Assembly (NCBI GenBank): GCA_036867785.1
Contig: CP145417.1
Location: 1 to 64,000 of the forward strand
Origin: Plasmodiophora brassicae
Lineage: Eukaryota; Endomyxa: Phytomyxea; Phytomyxea; Plasmodiophorida
Direction: 5' to 3'
Length of the DNA stretch: 64,000 bases
The first letter of the stretch is position 1, and each line of letters opens with the position of its first letter. This document shows positions 10,879 to 22,230 of the stretch, one piece after another. Position numbers and translations under genes: made by a program. The notes beneath the pieces are model-generated. The model searched no databases. It was given only the letters and a program-made list of their open reading frames with translations, and had not been told where the DNA came from.

Positions 10879-13329
10879 ATGAACAACGGGATCGAACAGC
10901 AAGCCCCATCGGACGAGGAGCACGTCTCGCACTATCAGCAGCTGTACGCAGCACCGGAGGGCCACGAACCGCCTCGATCGCGACGCGTTGCCAGGAAACG
11001 AGACGATGTCGACAAAGCTGAGCTCAAGTACTTCAACGCGGCGTGCGTGGAGGGTCGCATCCGTCGGGCGCGATGGATGAAAGCGATGGGCCCGGACAAC
11101 ATGTGCGCTGATCTGCTGAAGGCGCACCCTGAGGCATCTTCGAAGCTGCTGAGCGTCATCAGCGAGATCTGCTGGACGCACCAGGTCGCGCCGACGGTGT
11201 GGAACCGCGGCTACACCAGGCCGATACCGAAGAAGAGCGAAGACCGGAGGCATCCGGGCAACTGGCGAGGACTGGCCATGTCCAGCCACATTCGAAAACT
11301 GCACGAAGTCGGCGTTCGAGAGCTGATGCGCGACAAGGGCCTCTACCAGGTGCACGAGCTGCAGATGGGATTCCAGCGCCGGATTGGCCCGATCGAAGCC
11401 GTCTGGGTCGCTGATGAGCTTCTGGAAACGTACGCCAGGAAGGGTGTACCGCTGATGGCGGCGCTGCTCGACGTCAGGAAGGCGTACGACAACGCGGATC
11501 GCGAGCTGATCTGGCGGGAGCTGGAGTCCCGAGGAGCTGAGGCGACCATCGTCTCCAACATGCAGTCGCTCTTCGACGTGTTCGCGGTCGTCCTGCTCGT
11601 CGATGGTCGTGCACAAGAACCGATACCAATGGCGATCGGTGTCGCTCAAGGCGTCGTCAATGCGCCCGACCTATTCAACCTGCTGGTCAACCCGCTGCAC
11701 GAACGGCTCCGGGCGATTGCTGGCCCCGACTGCCCAGTACTGGTGAAGATTCGCATCCCCATTATCTCGTTTGCTGACGATCAGACGTTGTTCTGCCGCG
11801 CTGACCGCCCGGCGGTTATGCAGGCAATGCTCGACGAGTGCCACAAGTACTCGATCGAATACCACTATAGGTACAATGTCAACAAGTGCGTCCTGAGCGT
11901 GCCGAAGCACCCGGCGCTGCCGCCGCTGCCGACCCTGACGCTGGGTGGTGAACCCATTGCCGATGGCGAGGATCGCGCCGTGAAGTTGCTGGGCGTCTGC
12001 ATGAAGAACGGGCGGATCGATCACGCGGCACAACTCAGGACGAGGACGGCGAAGGCCAGGTCGACGCTATTCGCGCTGAGCCAATCGGGCTGCTTCAAGA
12101 CGAAACACCTGAACGTGAGCAAGAAACGCGTGGTGTTTATGAGCTTCGTGCGATCGCAGCTGGAGTACGGCCTCTGCATCGCCAACCACAGCAGCTCGAC
12201 GCTGAAGGAGATCGACTCGTGGGTCATGCGAACGTGCGCCGAGTTCCTCGGCGGCCACCGCAACGGGTCGATCCTGATGATGCGCTACGCCGGCATTGTC
12301 CCGATGGCGATCCGGCAGGCACAGCTACGTGGCGGGTTCCTGCTCCACCTGAAGGAGAAGGCCGACGAGTACCCGAGGACCATGAGCGGCAAGATCGCCA
12401 AGGCCATGTTCGCGAACCCGGCATCGAGGCTGTCGACGATCGTGCAGAAGTGCCCGGTCTGGTCGCGGGTGCAGGCGCTGATGCGGCAGCAGGCCCGGGT
12501 GAGGGACCTGCGCGAGTGGAAGATCAGGCACGGCACCCGATTGGAGGAGGCGGACAAGAACGAGGGCGGACCCGGGGACGCGCTGGTCCAGGCGCTGCAG
12601 GAACGGGCGTGGCGGCCGTGGGCGCGTGCGAAACTGATGCGGGTCCAGAAGCAGGAGTGGAACAGACCGCACGCGACCGCGTTCCAAGCGACGGCGGACG
12701 CGTACCGGATCGCCAACTGGCTGACGAATCGCCTACCGGGCATACCTGCTCCATGTCAGAACTGCAACGGGGCGTACGAGACGAATCGATACCATTGTAC
12801 GATTTGTGTCGGCGCCCAGCAGCGGCTGGAGCATGTGTATCGCCCGGAGGTGCATCTGAAGTGGTTGACTGATGCCGACAACGCGATCGACGCCTGCCTG
12901 CTCCAGCTGACACGGCCGTCGATCATCCAAGCGCCGGCGTATGATGGGCGACCTAGGAAGCAAGCGTCAGAGGCGGCGTATCGACTCGACGAGCGAACCA
13001 GACCGGTGGCGACGGCGATCGCGACTGTCCTCAAGGACATCGACGAGCTGTGCAGGCCGCGACAGGGTCGTGATGGCGGCGACGACAATGGCGGCGACAA
13101 TGGCGACGACAATGGCGGCGATGATGGGGACGGCGGCGGCGAAGATGGACCTGTCGAGCTCCGCATCCAGGACGGCAACGGCGACGATGATGGCAGCAAC
13201 GGCAACGGCGACGATGATGGCAGCAACGGCAACGGCGACGATCAGGGCAGCAACGGCAACGGCGGCGACCAGGGCAGCAACGGCAAGCGGTACGAGCGGC
13301 GCCCGCCGATCTGGATCCGGGTACCGTGA
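10879..13329 (+). CDS. Non-LTR retrotransposon (LINE) reverse transcriptase, 5'-truncated
   Basis: 816 codons open. The protein begins in the linker that precedes the RT in LINE ORF2 proteins (SDEEHVSHYQQLY). RT motifs follow in order: GPDN (motif 0), TRPIPKKSED with NWRGLAMSS (motifs 1-2), LLDVRKAYDN (motif A), GVAQGVVNAPDLFN (motif B) and SFADDQTLF (motif C, near residue 298). The thumb region is followed by a Cys/His cluster (CQNC..HCTIC, from residue 626). The last 80 residues are Gly/Asp/Asn repeats (DGNGDDDGSNG), encoded by a minisatellite. No AP-endonuclease domain lies upstream, so the copy is 5'-truncated near 10,860, as usual for target-primed insertion. The catalytic Asp pair is present. 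Related to the decayed element at 30.6 kb. Confidence 0.88.
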   Translation: MNNGIEQQAPSDEEHVSHYQQLYAAPEGHEPPRSRRVARKRDDVDKAELKYFNAACVEGRIRRARWMKAMGPDNMCADLLKAHPEASSKLLSVISEICWTHQVAPTVWNRGYTRPIPKKSEDRRHPGNWRGLAMSSHIRKLHEVGVRELMRDKGLYQVHELQMGFQRRIGPIEAVWVADELLETYARKGVPLMAALLDVRKAYDNADRELIWRELESRGAEATIVSNMQSLFDVFAVVLLVDGRAQEPIPMAIGVAQGVVNAPDLFNLLVNPLHERLRAIAGPDCPVLVKIRIPIISFADDQTLFCRADRPAVMQAMLDECHKYSIEYHYRYNVNKCVLSVPKHPALPPLPTLTLGGEPIADGEDRAVKLLGVCMKNGRIDHAAQLRTRTAKARSTLFALSQSGCFKTKHLNVSKKRVVFMSFVRSQLEYGLCIANHSSSTLKEIDSWVMRTCAEFLGGHRNGSILMMRYAGIVPMAIRQAQLRGGFLLHLKEKADEYPRTMSGKIAKAMFANPASRLSTIVQKCPVWSRVQALMRQQARVRDLREWKIRHGTRLEEADKNEGGPGDALVQALQERAWRPWARAKLMRVQKQEWNRPHATAFQATADAYRIANWLTNRLPGIPAPCQNCNGAYETNRYHCTICVGAQQRLEHVYRPEVHLKWLTDADNAIDACLLQLTRPSIIQAPAYDGRPRKQASEAAYRLDERTRPVATAIATVLKDIDELCRPRQGRDGGDDNGGDNGDDNGGDDGDGGGEDGPVELRIQDGNGDDDGSNGNGDDDGSNGNGDDQGSNGNGGDQGSNGKRYERRPPIWIRVP

Positions 13330-13629
13330 CGATCGCTCATGCCCGGCCGGATTTTTCCCATCCGATCAGCGTCTGACGCCCGGATGGGTTTTTTCATCCG
13401 GCCGACGAGGCCATCACCAGGCCTATCGCGACATGCTGGCGACGACGACCATCGGCGCCGCCAGCATCGACACGCACCACCCGCACTGCGCAGTCCGTCA
13501 CAGGCGGCCACTGCGTAGCGCTATTTCTATCATGTGACCCTTCATCTACCTACTCAAGACGACACTGGCAATCGTATTATGCTCGGCATCGGTTGGAAAA
13601 GGGTGGTCTACGCCTAATACACACAAGAC
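13330..13629 (+). other. Probable LINE 3' untranslated region
   Basis: No coding region. A strong inverted repeat lies just after the stop: GGCCGGATTTTTCCCATCCG (about 13,347) facing CGGATGGGTTTTTTCATCCGGCC (about 13,381). A stem of this kind is a plausible RNA structure for reverse-transcriptase recognition. The region ends at the telomere-like sequence, so the LINE 3' end may abut telomeric DNA. Confidence 0.4.
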
Positions 13630-13643
13630 TAAAACCCTAAGCC
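13630..13643 (+). repeat. Short interstitial telomere-like sequence
   Basis: The 14 bases CTAAAACCCTAAGC match about one and a half CCCTAAAA units and end in the CCCTAAG variant that also occurs at the inner edge of the true telomere. It lies between the LINE 3' flank and the truncated start of giant-gene copy 2. It is short enough to be chance, but its position at a junction is suggestive. Confidence 0.5.
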
Positions 13644-13661
13644 ACGAATGCCTTTGCTTAG

Positions 13662-14481
13662 GGGGATATCCGGAGCCTACAAGACGAATGCTGGCTCAGC
13701 GATGCCGTTATCATGGCATGCCTGTCTCTGATCGTCCAGCGTGACGAAACGCGTCGAGTCGCGATGCCTGGGCGTTACCCGACGTGCTTTGCGCTCGACT
13801 CGCAGCTGTACGCGAAGATGATGCAGGGCGGCCAGTACGCCTACGAGAATGTGAGGACGTGGGCCAGATGGTTCGCCCACGAGCCCGTGTTTGACTACGA
13901 CTTTATATTTGTCCCGATCTGCGACGCTTACCATTGGTTCCTGATGGTTGTCCAACCCAAGCTCAAGCTTGTGGAGTGGTACGACTCTCTGCAGCACACA
14001 CCACCCCGCACTGAGTTTGGTCGCAACATCATCCGGTACGTGCGGGATTTGTATCTGGACATGACTGGCCGCCCATGGGAGACGGAATGGACCTGTCGCC
14101 GTGCTGCCGGTCGGTTTCCCAAGCAGAGCAATGGGACCGACTGTGTCGTCTTCGTGATCGTGTATGCTGACTACTTGGCGAACTCGTCGCCCATGACGTT
14201 TTCCGGTACCGATATCAGCTTCTATCGTCGTCGATGGACAGTGGAGATCGCACGAAAGGACATGCTCGATTGCCCGCGTGAAGAACGCAACCTTAACCAC
14301 GGGCCTGCGGAATGCGACCGACGATCGATCGAGTCTCCAGCGTTCGATGATGTCCCCCCGATCCAGTTTGATGACTGCGCTCCGAATTCCAATAGCGCGG
14401 TCAACTCGCACACGACCGGCGGGTCGGGTACGACTTTGACCGCCGTTGGGGACGCTGTGAACGACGAACACGACCGTGATG
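13662..14481 (+). CDS. Giant double-protease gene, copy 2: C48 (Ulp1-like) N-terminal region
   Basis: Cysteine protease domain of the Ulp1/SENP type, which removes SUMO or related modifiers. The frame is open from 13,662, right after a stop or possible splice acceptor (TTAG). The first methionine is at 13,713, but homology already begins upstream at CWLSDAVIM, the usual entry strand of this fold, so the start is probably lost or in an upstream exon. Catalytic residues are visible in order: His in DAYHWFLMVV, Asp in VEWYDSL, and the Gln..Cys pair in PKQSNGTDCVVF. The domain ends near 14,230 and an unstructured tail follows. Without splicing the frame stops at 14,513. A GTTGGT..TTAG intron at 14,482-14,536 (phase 1) would join it in frame to the central region. 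Confidence 0.82.
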
Positions 14482-14536
14482 GTTGGTATCGAGACCGGCA
14501 AATTACGCGATAGTTGACTTTCTTACTTTGAGTTAG

Positions 14537-17500
14537 GTGGTTCGATGAACGTTGTAGCAGGGGAATCGGCTCTGATGCCCATTGATCTGTCGCTGCCTGA
14601 GCCGACACGTGCGCCGCCGCAACACGCCGATGGACTTGGGCCGCTCCCTTCTGGTGCACCCGTCTACACTGCAGCAGCACCTCAAGAAGTCGCCACCGTT
14701 GCCGTCGATACGGGAGCTGATGATTCGCCTCATGGTTGGTTACGTGTTGGAATAATTGTTTGTATTCCATATTGTGACGCCAAACTAGGTAAGATAACGC
14801 TTGACCCGCACGACCCTAACATGAATTGCGTAACCGCATCGACGTCTTGGCCTCGTGATGTGCCCCCACTGACAGGGTGCCAACCGGAATCGTCGTCTGC
14901 AGTTGCTCTCGTGTCAATCACCGCTGTTCGAACGTCTCCTGATTCGCTTAAGATGCCGGTCCGTCCGCCTCCATCAGAGTCGAGAACATCATCTTCCTCA
15001 GATGATAGTGTATCGTTCCTGCCTGCTGTTCGTCGCCAAGCGTACGACAATATTCCTTCAATGCAGCCGTCGAGTTGCACACCAAACAATCTTCTCTCTG
15101 TAGCCGTCCATCGCGGTGACGTCCCCAGAACAGTCTTGACGGATGCGGTGATGGATCTTGACAATCTGGACGAATCTGAGTTATACCCAATCGATGACGC
15201 AGAGCTCGACGACCAAGACGAGGACGACATGCACGCAGGCGCCAAGCCGGACGACCCCGGCGGAAACGCCCATGACGATCAGGATTGCCAAGCGCCGGAT
15301 GACGCTAGTTCCGAGGGGGAGTGGCTTTGGGAACCACGTTTGTGGTTCGTGGGGCGCAGGAGGGCCGGTACGAACGTCGATATTCCTAAGCCGCTCACCG
15401 ACGCTGTTCGACTCAGACTGGCGGAATTGAATGACACGTATGGGATCACCGTTGACCCGTCTGTCAGGCACATTTTCCAGAATTGGCATGATCTTTCCTG
15501 GCAATCTTTCGAGAACGTGTCGACCTGGTTGCTTTCGTACTTGTGCTGGTATCAAAAGGTTCCCGCGAACAGGGAAGTCCTCGCAGGCCACATCAGGGAA
15601 TTGGAAATCCGATTGCAGACCTCGCCACCGATCCTCCGGGCCCAGCTGGACAAATGGCAGCGGCAGGCACTCGCAGAAAATAACAAGGATGGTAATGTCA
15701 TGATCGTGGACCAACGGCACTTCACTGCCAATGGCCTCTGGGTGCCTGATTTCGTCGCGGCCGTCGCCTTGTGTCCAAATCCCGTCGTCTTAGATGTAAT
15801 TCTGGACGAACCAGTCCCCTTTAACCATCAGAGGGCGTTGTTCGACGAATTCGCCGTTCCCGAGGACGCCTTGTTTGACCACGTGCATCCCATGACTTCG
15901 CGGGATAACTGTCGCGAGATTGTCGGGCTCCGGTTTGCCGAAAGGCGCATGTCTACGGTACGATGATGAATTGCTTTAACGGATGCTGTCAACAGACCAA
16001 CGGCTGAATGTGTTGCAGGAGTTTACGAGTCGCGTGCCGCACGTCGTGGCGTTGTCAGTGCTGGCGACCGTGGTCTTACCTTTGCAGACGAATCGAGGCA
16101 ACTTGAACAGCTTCGATCTGATCCCTGTCCTGCCGTCCGACCTGGTCATGGGTGACGCTTTGCGTCCTGCACCCATGGTACTGATGTGTGACTCTTCCGG
16201 GGTTCCCGTCGGCCTGTGCAACACGAACCGAGACAGCGACGATGATGCTGTTAGTTCCGACTCCTTCTCGCGAACAACGTTTGATTATCTTCGCGATATC
16301 CGGGAACGGCAGAAGCTGGCCGCAGCCGACGAAGTCGATGTCGAAGCGGAAGACGGTGACGACGCTGGTGGCAGCGTCCGCGTACCTGAAGACAATTCAA
16401 GGAGGGCCACCGCTCAAGGTGATGACGACCGCGATGGAGCGCCTTCGTCGGACTCATCTGGCACGGTTTCTTCGGAAGACGATGCTGCTGCGTCCGATGA
16501 CGGCCAGGTCGGGTTAGGTAACCCTTATGGCGCGGATCCGTCCTTCGCCCTCTTGGCTGAATCGGAAGAAAAGCAGTTGACAAGGGGAAGCCAACCGCAT
16601 ACTGACTGCAGCGCGTTTGAGACGATTAGTCTGCAAGACTTCGCTGGTGACCTGTTCTGGACACAGCATGGGCTACCGAAAGCCGACTGCTTCTCTGGCA
16701 AGTACCGCTTCGATGTTTCAGCCGAGGCACGCGCAGCGTCTGAGAGGCATGGCGGCGTGCCCGACATTCTCCAGACCATGGACGTCGATTCGCTTCAGGC
16801 CATTTGTACGTCGTTCCAGCGATGGCTTCAGGTCTTCCCGCTCGAGAGGGCAACGGCGTTCACGTCGCTGCACTTGATGACAGCCTGGGGACGGCACGCT
16901 GGCCGCCAAGCGGTCAACGGGAGCACATTTCACGACCTTCGGGTGCAGCTGGAAGGCGAACCGCGTCCAACGCCGATAACCAAGTTTCCCATGTTCCTCC
17001 TCGGTGAAGTGTATTGCTCGCCAATGGCCACGATCACGTTGTTCCTGGTGAGTACGAGTCGTCACTCGACACGACGCGGCTTCTCCAGTTCCTGCCGCGC
17101 CGCAGTCAGCGAGGCCATCGCCGCGTGCTCTGATCGACTTCCCGACGAACTCGTCGACTACAGCCAGCAGTACAACAACCACAAGCGTCCTGTACGGTTC
17201 GCGCCGCGAGACGCGCGAACCATGCTGGACACACTGGCATTGTACCTGCAGGACTCGACGATGGTTCTGATGCAATCGTTGGGCGTTCGATCATTTACGA
17301 GGATGGACAACGTCGGCTCGATCCTGGAGCAGCGCCACTACCTCCGAACGTTCTGGCCGACCGCGATCGTTGACTGCGGCCGGTTTGACATTGGCAGCAA
17401 CGTGGCCGCTGAGCCGTTTCCGGATCAGACACCTGTGGCCGTCTGTCGCGACTACAGCGCTCTACGCGACCGAGACGCCAACCGCGGCGCTCCTGCGCGA

Positions 17501-20071
17501 TCCCACTCCTATTACCCGATCGGTGAGGTTGCCGCGTTTGGGGGATGTAAAACGCGGTGCGGCTCGACAATGGCTTCAGCGAGATCAGCGTACAATGCGA
17601 CAGTGTCTCAACGCACAAGAGATCGATCACGAATACTGGCGGCGCCTGTGCGCTACTCGCACCTGGCCACATTCAGCGCCTGTGTGCGGGCGTCTTTCGA
17701 TCGCGGTAACACTCGTAAATTCATCGCTTCGTTGCCGCGGTCTCTGAGGAAGTACGGGCCGATCCGCAAGACGGACGTGAAGCGAGCCCTCAAGCCGGTT
17801 CACAGGTCGATGACGCAGAGAATACGATGGTGCCGCCAGATGATGCGCGAAAGGGTCCCCGTCGTTCACCGCTGCGAGTACATCGCAAACCTGTCGATGC
17901 GCGGCGCTGTGTTCCAGTCGATGTGGCGCGAAGTTGCCCACCTGAACGACGACGACACGATCCTGTGCATCGCGGCGCACGACTTCTGGGCCCATCTTCT
18001 GCGGAAACATGAGCAGTACGCCCACTTCCCCCGTCTGATGTATCGGGCCATGTTCCGACCCATCGAGGGCGGGCGCCGATCACCGTTCGTCACGAACATT
18101 GATCGGCGGCAGATGAACTGCCTGCAGTTCATGGAGGACCTGCTGAACGCACTGCTCGACGGTTCGTTCATCTCGGCAAGCCGGTTCTTCCAGGGCGGTA
18201 CCCCTGACAGCAATGTCGGCGTGTGGATGTCGCCCGGGACGCGCCTGGATTACGTCAATTTCTGCATGTCGGCCGGCAGGGTGTTCATCGATCCAGCTTT
18301 CATGGACCCCTTAAACCTGCGCATTCACGAGGGCCAGTTCCTGAACTTTATCCATGGGTTCGACAACGCCGACGTGATGTCGACGATCCTTCGGATTTCG
18401 GTTAAGGGGTGCCGGCATGCGTTGACCTACCTGGTCCGCTCCTGGTTTCGAACGTTATCGTCGATGCTCTCGGACATGTTGACGCCAGCCGCTGTGGCGC
18501 TCAACCTGCTTCAGACAGAGGGCGCGTACGCGTTCGACCAGCTGCGGTCCAGGAAGGTCCTCGCGCCGTACGTCAGCCATGCGCTTGATCGCCCAGACCT
18601 GGACCAGGACTACGACTATCTGTTCAAGTCGTTCCTTCCGTCACCGGCCGCCCTGCATCGCCTGGCGAGCCCTGGATCCGTGCTGGACCCCTCAGTCGCG
18701 TCGATGCAACACATCACGTTCGCCGAGTGGGTGGCATTCAATTGGATGTCGCCCGGCGTGGACACGCTGCCGCACGTAGCGCTCTGGCGTGACGTCATGT
18801 CCATCGTGCCGCTTAGTCGTTTCCGAGAGGCCGACGTCATGCGCGCGTTGGTGACGAGGGTACAAGGCAGGCGCCGAGCCCTGGGGCGTGATGTCATTCA
18901 CGTGTCGTTGCGTCTACGCTGGGATGGCCGTGTCGTACATCCTCCCGTCGTCCTTGTTGATGCGCCTCCGGAGCGAGTCACCGACGCCTATCTCCGCATG
19001 CTCATGGCGTCCGGCGACAGCAGCCCGGCCCAGCGTCGTGCACTGCGCCAGCGTCCGGCGGGTCGATGGGTGCCTACCGCCGAGTTCAAGAACATCCTCC
19101 AGCAGGTCGTCATGCTGGTCCCGCCACTCTGTGATCCCGACCTGATCGTACCGTTGACGTCAGCTGGATCGCTGCAGATCAGCAAGGTCCCGCTGTCGTC
19201 GCGGTCGGTCACCCTGGCGCAGGCTCAAGGGTCGTGGGCGGAGCTGCCGCTGCCGTCCGCCTTCCACGGGAACAAGCATCGCCGGCATTGGCCGTGGGAA
19301 GCCATGGCCCTGATCATGGGCGTGATGCATTCGAGGAAGGACGGGAAAGGCACCCCGGTCTTGGTCGATTGGGACGGGTTCCTGGGCGATCCACACAACG
19401 CGGTGCTGGTTCAGAGGCCCTGCGTCGACGACACGATTGAACTGTCGAAGTCGCCCCGGCAGATGTCGACGCAGGTCAGCAAACTCGTCAAGAGCGTGTC
19501 TGGTCTGTGGCCGTCACCCGTGGACCTGTCCAAGTGGGGCCTGCAGCAGAGGATCATCCTTATGATCTTCCATGCGCGCGGCCTCGGTCGACGAGTGTTG
19601 ACGTACGTGGGTGAGAAGAGGAACGCTGACGAGCGGGACGGCGATGACCACGTCGTCGACATGTCGGCGGTCCTCAGGTCGCTGGACGCAGGCGCGGTTG
19701 AGTGGGACGACTTCGCCCACGAACTCATGCTGATCGGCGCTGTCGGCGCCAAGCTCAACGAGGTCTGGTGCGCGACGAAGCACACCTACGACGTCTTGCT
19801 GGTGGCGATCGAACTCATCGTCCTGACGTCGAGGCGCCAGAACGATGTCGTCGTTGAGCGGATCGCGTCGCTCGTTGCCCGGCTTGTGCCGATGTACCTG
19901 GACGCCGTCCGAAGGCGGCGAAGCGGCATCGACGTTGCCGGTGCCAACGGATCTGAGGACGGCGGTGCAGGAGACGACGCCGGTGACGAGCGCCGCCCCG
20001 TACGCAGGACAGTAACCAGTCGGCGGGCAGCACTACTGCAGAACCGGTCGGCAATCAGGTGCCGACGAACT
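14537..20071 (+). CDS. Giant double-protease gene, copy 2: central region
   Basis: Unrecognised large protein region, intact here. Exon 14,537-15,957 (an ATG lies at 14,545) joins exon 16,019-20,071 (1351 codons) through a 61-base phase-0 intron (GTACGA..TTGCAG), at the position homologous to the copy 1 intron. An AT-rich 54-base GT..AG segment inside the first exon, near 14,736-14,790, may also be spliced; it is a multiple of three. Features match copy 1: a Ser/Thr/Pro-rich N-terminal part, an acidic stretch (about 16,240-16,500), long conserved blocks, and a basic C-terminus. If unspliced the frame would end at 20,116. A strong GTACGT donor at 20,072 and an acceptor at 20,136, both phase 0, connect it to the C19 part. 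No known enzymatic motif is visible, so the function is unknown. Confidence 0.72.
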
Positions 20072-20136
20072 GTACGTGTACTGATGATATTCGCCTTGAT
20101 TGTGCAATCCTGCTGATCCACTGTGGGCCTGAACAG

Positions 20137-21631
20137 AGTACGATGGATGTGGACCCGATGTCGAGCGACGACGACAGCGACGCACCGTCCCAGGACACGA
20201 ACGACGTTTGCGAGTCGTCCTCCAGGTCGTCGGAGTACAGGGTGATTTGGGTTAGAAGGTATTGCGAGCGGGGTGTAGACTGAACCCCCGTGACATTGCA
20301 GGCACCCAAGCTTACTTGCAAGCGGAGGAGGGTTCAAGTGGCTCTCCTCGCGAAACGCCCAGCGAGGAAGCGCAGACAGGTTTGCCAATTGCCAACGCCG
20401 GTACTGTGGCGAGGGAGACAGCTGACATGCGTGCAATAACTGCAGGTCCACGAACGACCTGCTGTCGACCGTTCGAGCCGCACCGAACGAATCGCCCACA
20501 GCGATCCCGCCCAAGGGTCGGAACCTCCTGCGTAGGTACGAAACGCGATCCAATTGTCATCGACGCTGCTGAAGTTGACGTTCAGGAGTGTGGTGCTGAC
20601 ACGCTACTTCCAGCGGGCATATCGAACGTGGATGCGGCCGGCGTCTGCCGGCAGATTTGCTTCGCCATTGCACCGGTCCATATCCTGCGTCGTTTGCCTG
20701 GATGGCACCGCGTGTCGGGCGACGCGCCCTGGGTGGGCCTGTTCAACCAGGTGATGAACCCCCGCCTGGATGCGAACGTGGCGTCGTACGCGCTCGTTGA
20801 GCTCATCAGCCGCCTGGGCGACGCCGACCGGGCGACACGGTCGTTTCCTGCCGGGCATCAGCACGACGCCGACGATTTCGTCCTGGAACTGCTATCGCAG
20901 ATGGAGGCATACCGTATGGTCGGTTCTGATGGACACGCTATTGTTCGCAGTCTCGTCGAATTCGTCGAAGACGTAATTGACACATGTGCGACCTGCGCCC
21001 ATGCCTCGTCGCGCCCGCCTTGTCAGCAGCCCGTCGTGATGCTGCAGGGTTGCCACCAGCGAGTCAAACTGTCAGCGGTTCTAGTCGGGGAGCAGTCAAC
21101 AACGATAACAAGGAGATGCACCTCCAAGAGGCCTTGCAAACCTGGTCACGATGTCGAGCACCGGTCAACGACCTTCCGGCACATGGCCAGCATGCCCAGG
21201 CCCGGATCACTGTTGATTGTTCGACAGGATCCAATGGAGATCGTCCAGGAATCCGGCCCTGATGGAGCGCAGATCAGCATGGCGCGTCGTAGGACCACTG
21301 TGGTAGGTGCAGGACATCAAACGATGATGATGGGAGGATCTCTTGGATATCTGATATCTCCTCTGTGCAGGACGTGGTGCCAGAATTGGGATTACAGGTC
21401 GGCAGTGCTTTCTTCGACCTCGTTGGCCTGGTCGATTATCAGGGTGGTGACACCCAGTTGGCTGGGCACGATCAAGGGCATTACATATCGTGGGTTAAGC
21501 AACCCGGCGGTGCCTGGGCCTTCTGCGACACCAGTCGCCTAGTGCGGTATGGAGAGTCCCAAGTGGCTCGCCTGCTCGACAAGCGCGTCTACAGGCTGCT
21601 CTTCTACCGATGCATGGGTATCCGTTTATAA
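20137..21631 (+). CDS. Giant double-protease gene, copy 2: C19 (USP-like) C-terminal region
   Basis: Same architecture as copy 1. An acidic lead-in (first Met at 20,143) is followed by one or two incompletely resolved exons, including sequence from 20,341 rich in Arg/Thr/Pro. The domain exons are 20,586-21,302 (239 codons) and 21,371-21,631 (87 with stop), the same lengths as in copy 1. The intron between them (21,303-21,370, GTAGGT..GTGCAG) explains what looks like a frameshift. Motifs: GISNVDAAGVCRQICF, GHQHDADDFVLELL, CATCAHASSRPPC, GHDQGHYISW, WAFCDTS, YRLLFYR. Equal exon lengths and open frames in both copies argue for past or present selection. Expected activity is deubiquitination; substrate unknown. 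Confidence 0.75.
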
Positions 21632-21699
21632 ATTCGCCTTTTTCACTTTACGCACGGGACGGGTCTGTTTGACATGCAGCATCGCGAGCGTCGATGCTC

Positions 21700-22230
21700 G
21701 ATTGCCAATGTCTAAGGGTTGGCATTGCCTGGCGAAACCAGGCATGGCAAAGTCGTGGAAGGATCTGCCATGGTCGACACGCAGGGACGGGCGTAACGTC
21801 GACGAACTCGCCGGGGACGGACGGCGTCCCGCCGTGCACCGATTGCACGGAACGCTGCCGGTCGGCACCAGCTGACGCCAGGAAGCCATGCATGGCCGGT
21901 GTACACGCGGGACAACTGGTTTTGCTTGTATTGAACGGTCCTGGTTGCCGCGATACGCCGGCCGGGATGGTGACGATCGTCATCAGAAAGCAGGCGTTCG
22001 CGTGGCGACCTGTAGAAATGGACGCTGGGCATCGCTGAACTGCTGGGCAACCAGCAGTGTAGGCAGGCGCAGCTGGGATTGCAGACGGTGGCGCTGGCGG
22101 CGCCCTTGCTCGCTGTGCCCAACATCGAATGATGGGTCTATGACAGGGACGCAAACGACCAACCGCAGCGATCGACAGGGGGTAGGCGTCGTCGCCTCAG
22201 GCGTGGGGCCAGGTGGCCGCAACCCTGACG
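21700..22230 (+). repeat. Dispersed subtelomeric repeat, copy B
   Basis: Shares ordered landmarks with the copies at 6.9, 23.6 and (inverted) 36.9 kb: TTGTATTGAACGG, GCGATACGCCGGCCGGGATGG, GACGCTGGGC, CTGCTGGGCAACCAGCAG and GGCAGGCGC. Divergence is substantial, so this is an old family member. Confidence 0.5.

Noticed and set aside
404-15966. Segments before the 15,958 and 818 introns as separate genes
   Set aside because: In both copies the GT..AG intron at the homologous site joins the frames in phase 0, so each pair is one gene.
21303-21370. Apparent one-base frameshift near the end of the C19 domain in copy 2
   Set aside because: A 68-base intron with GTAGGT and GTGCAG ends covers it, and copy 1 has a matching 66-base intron.
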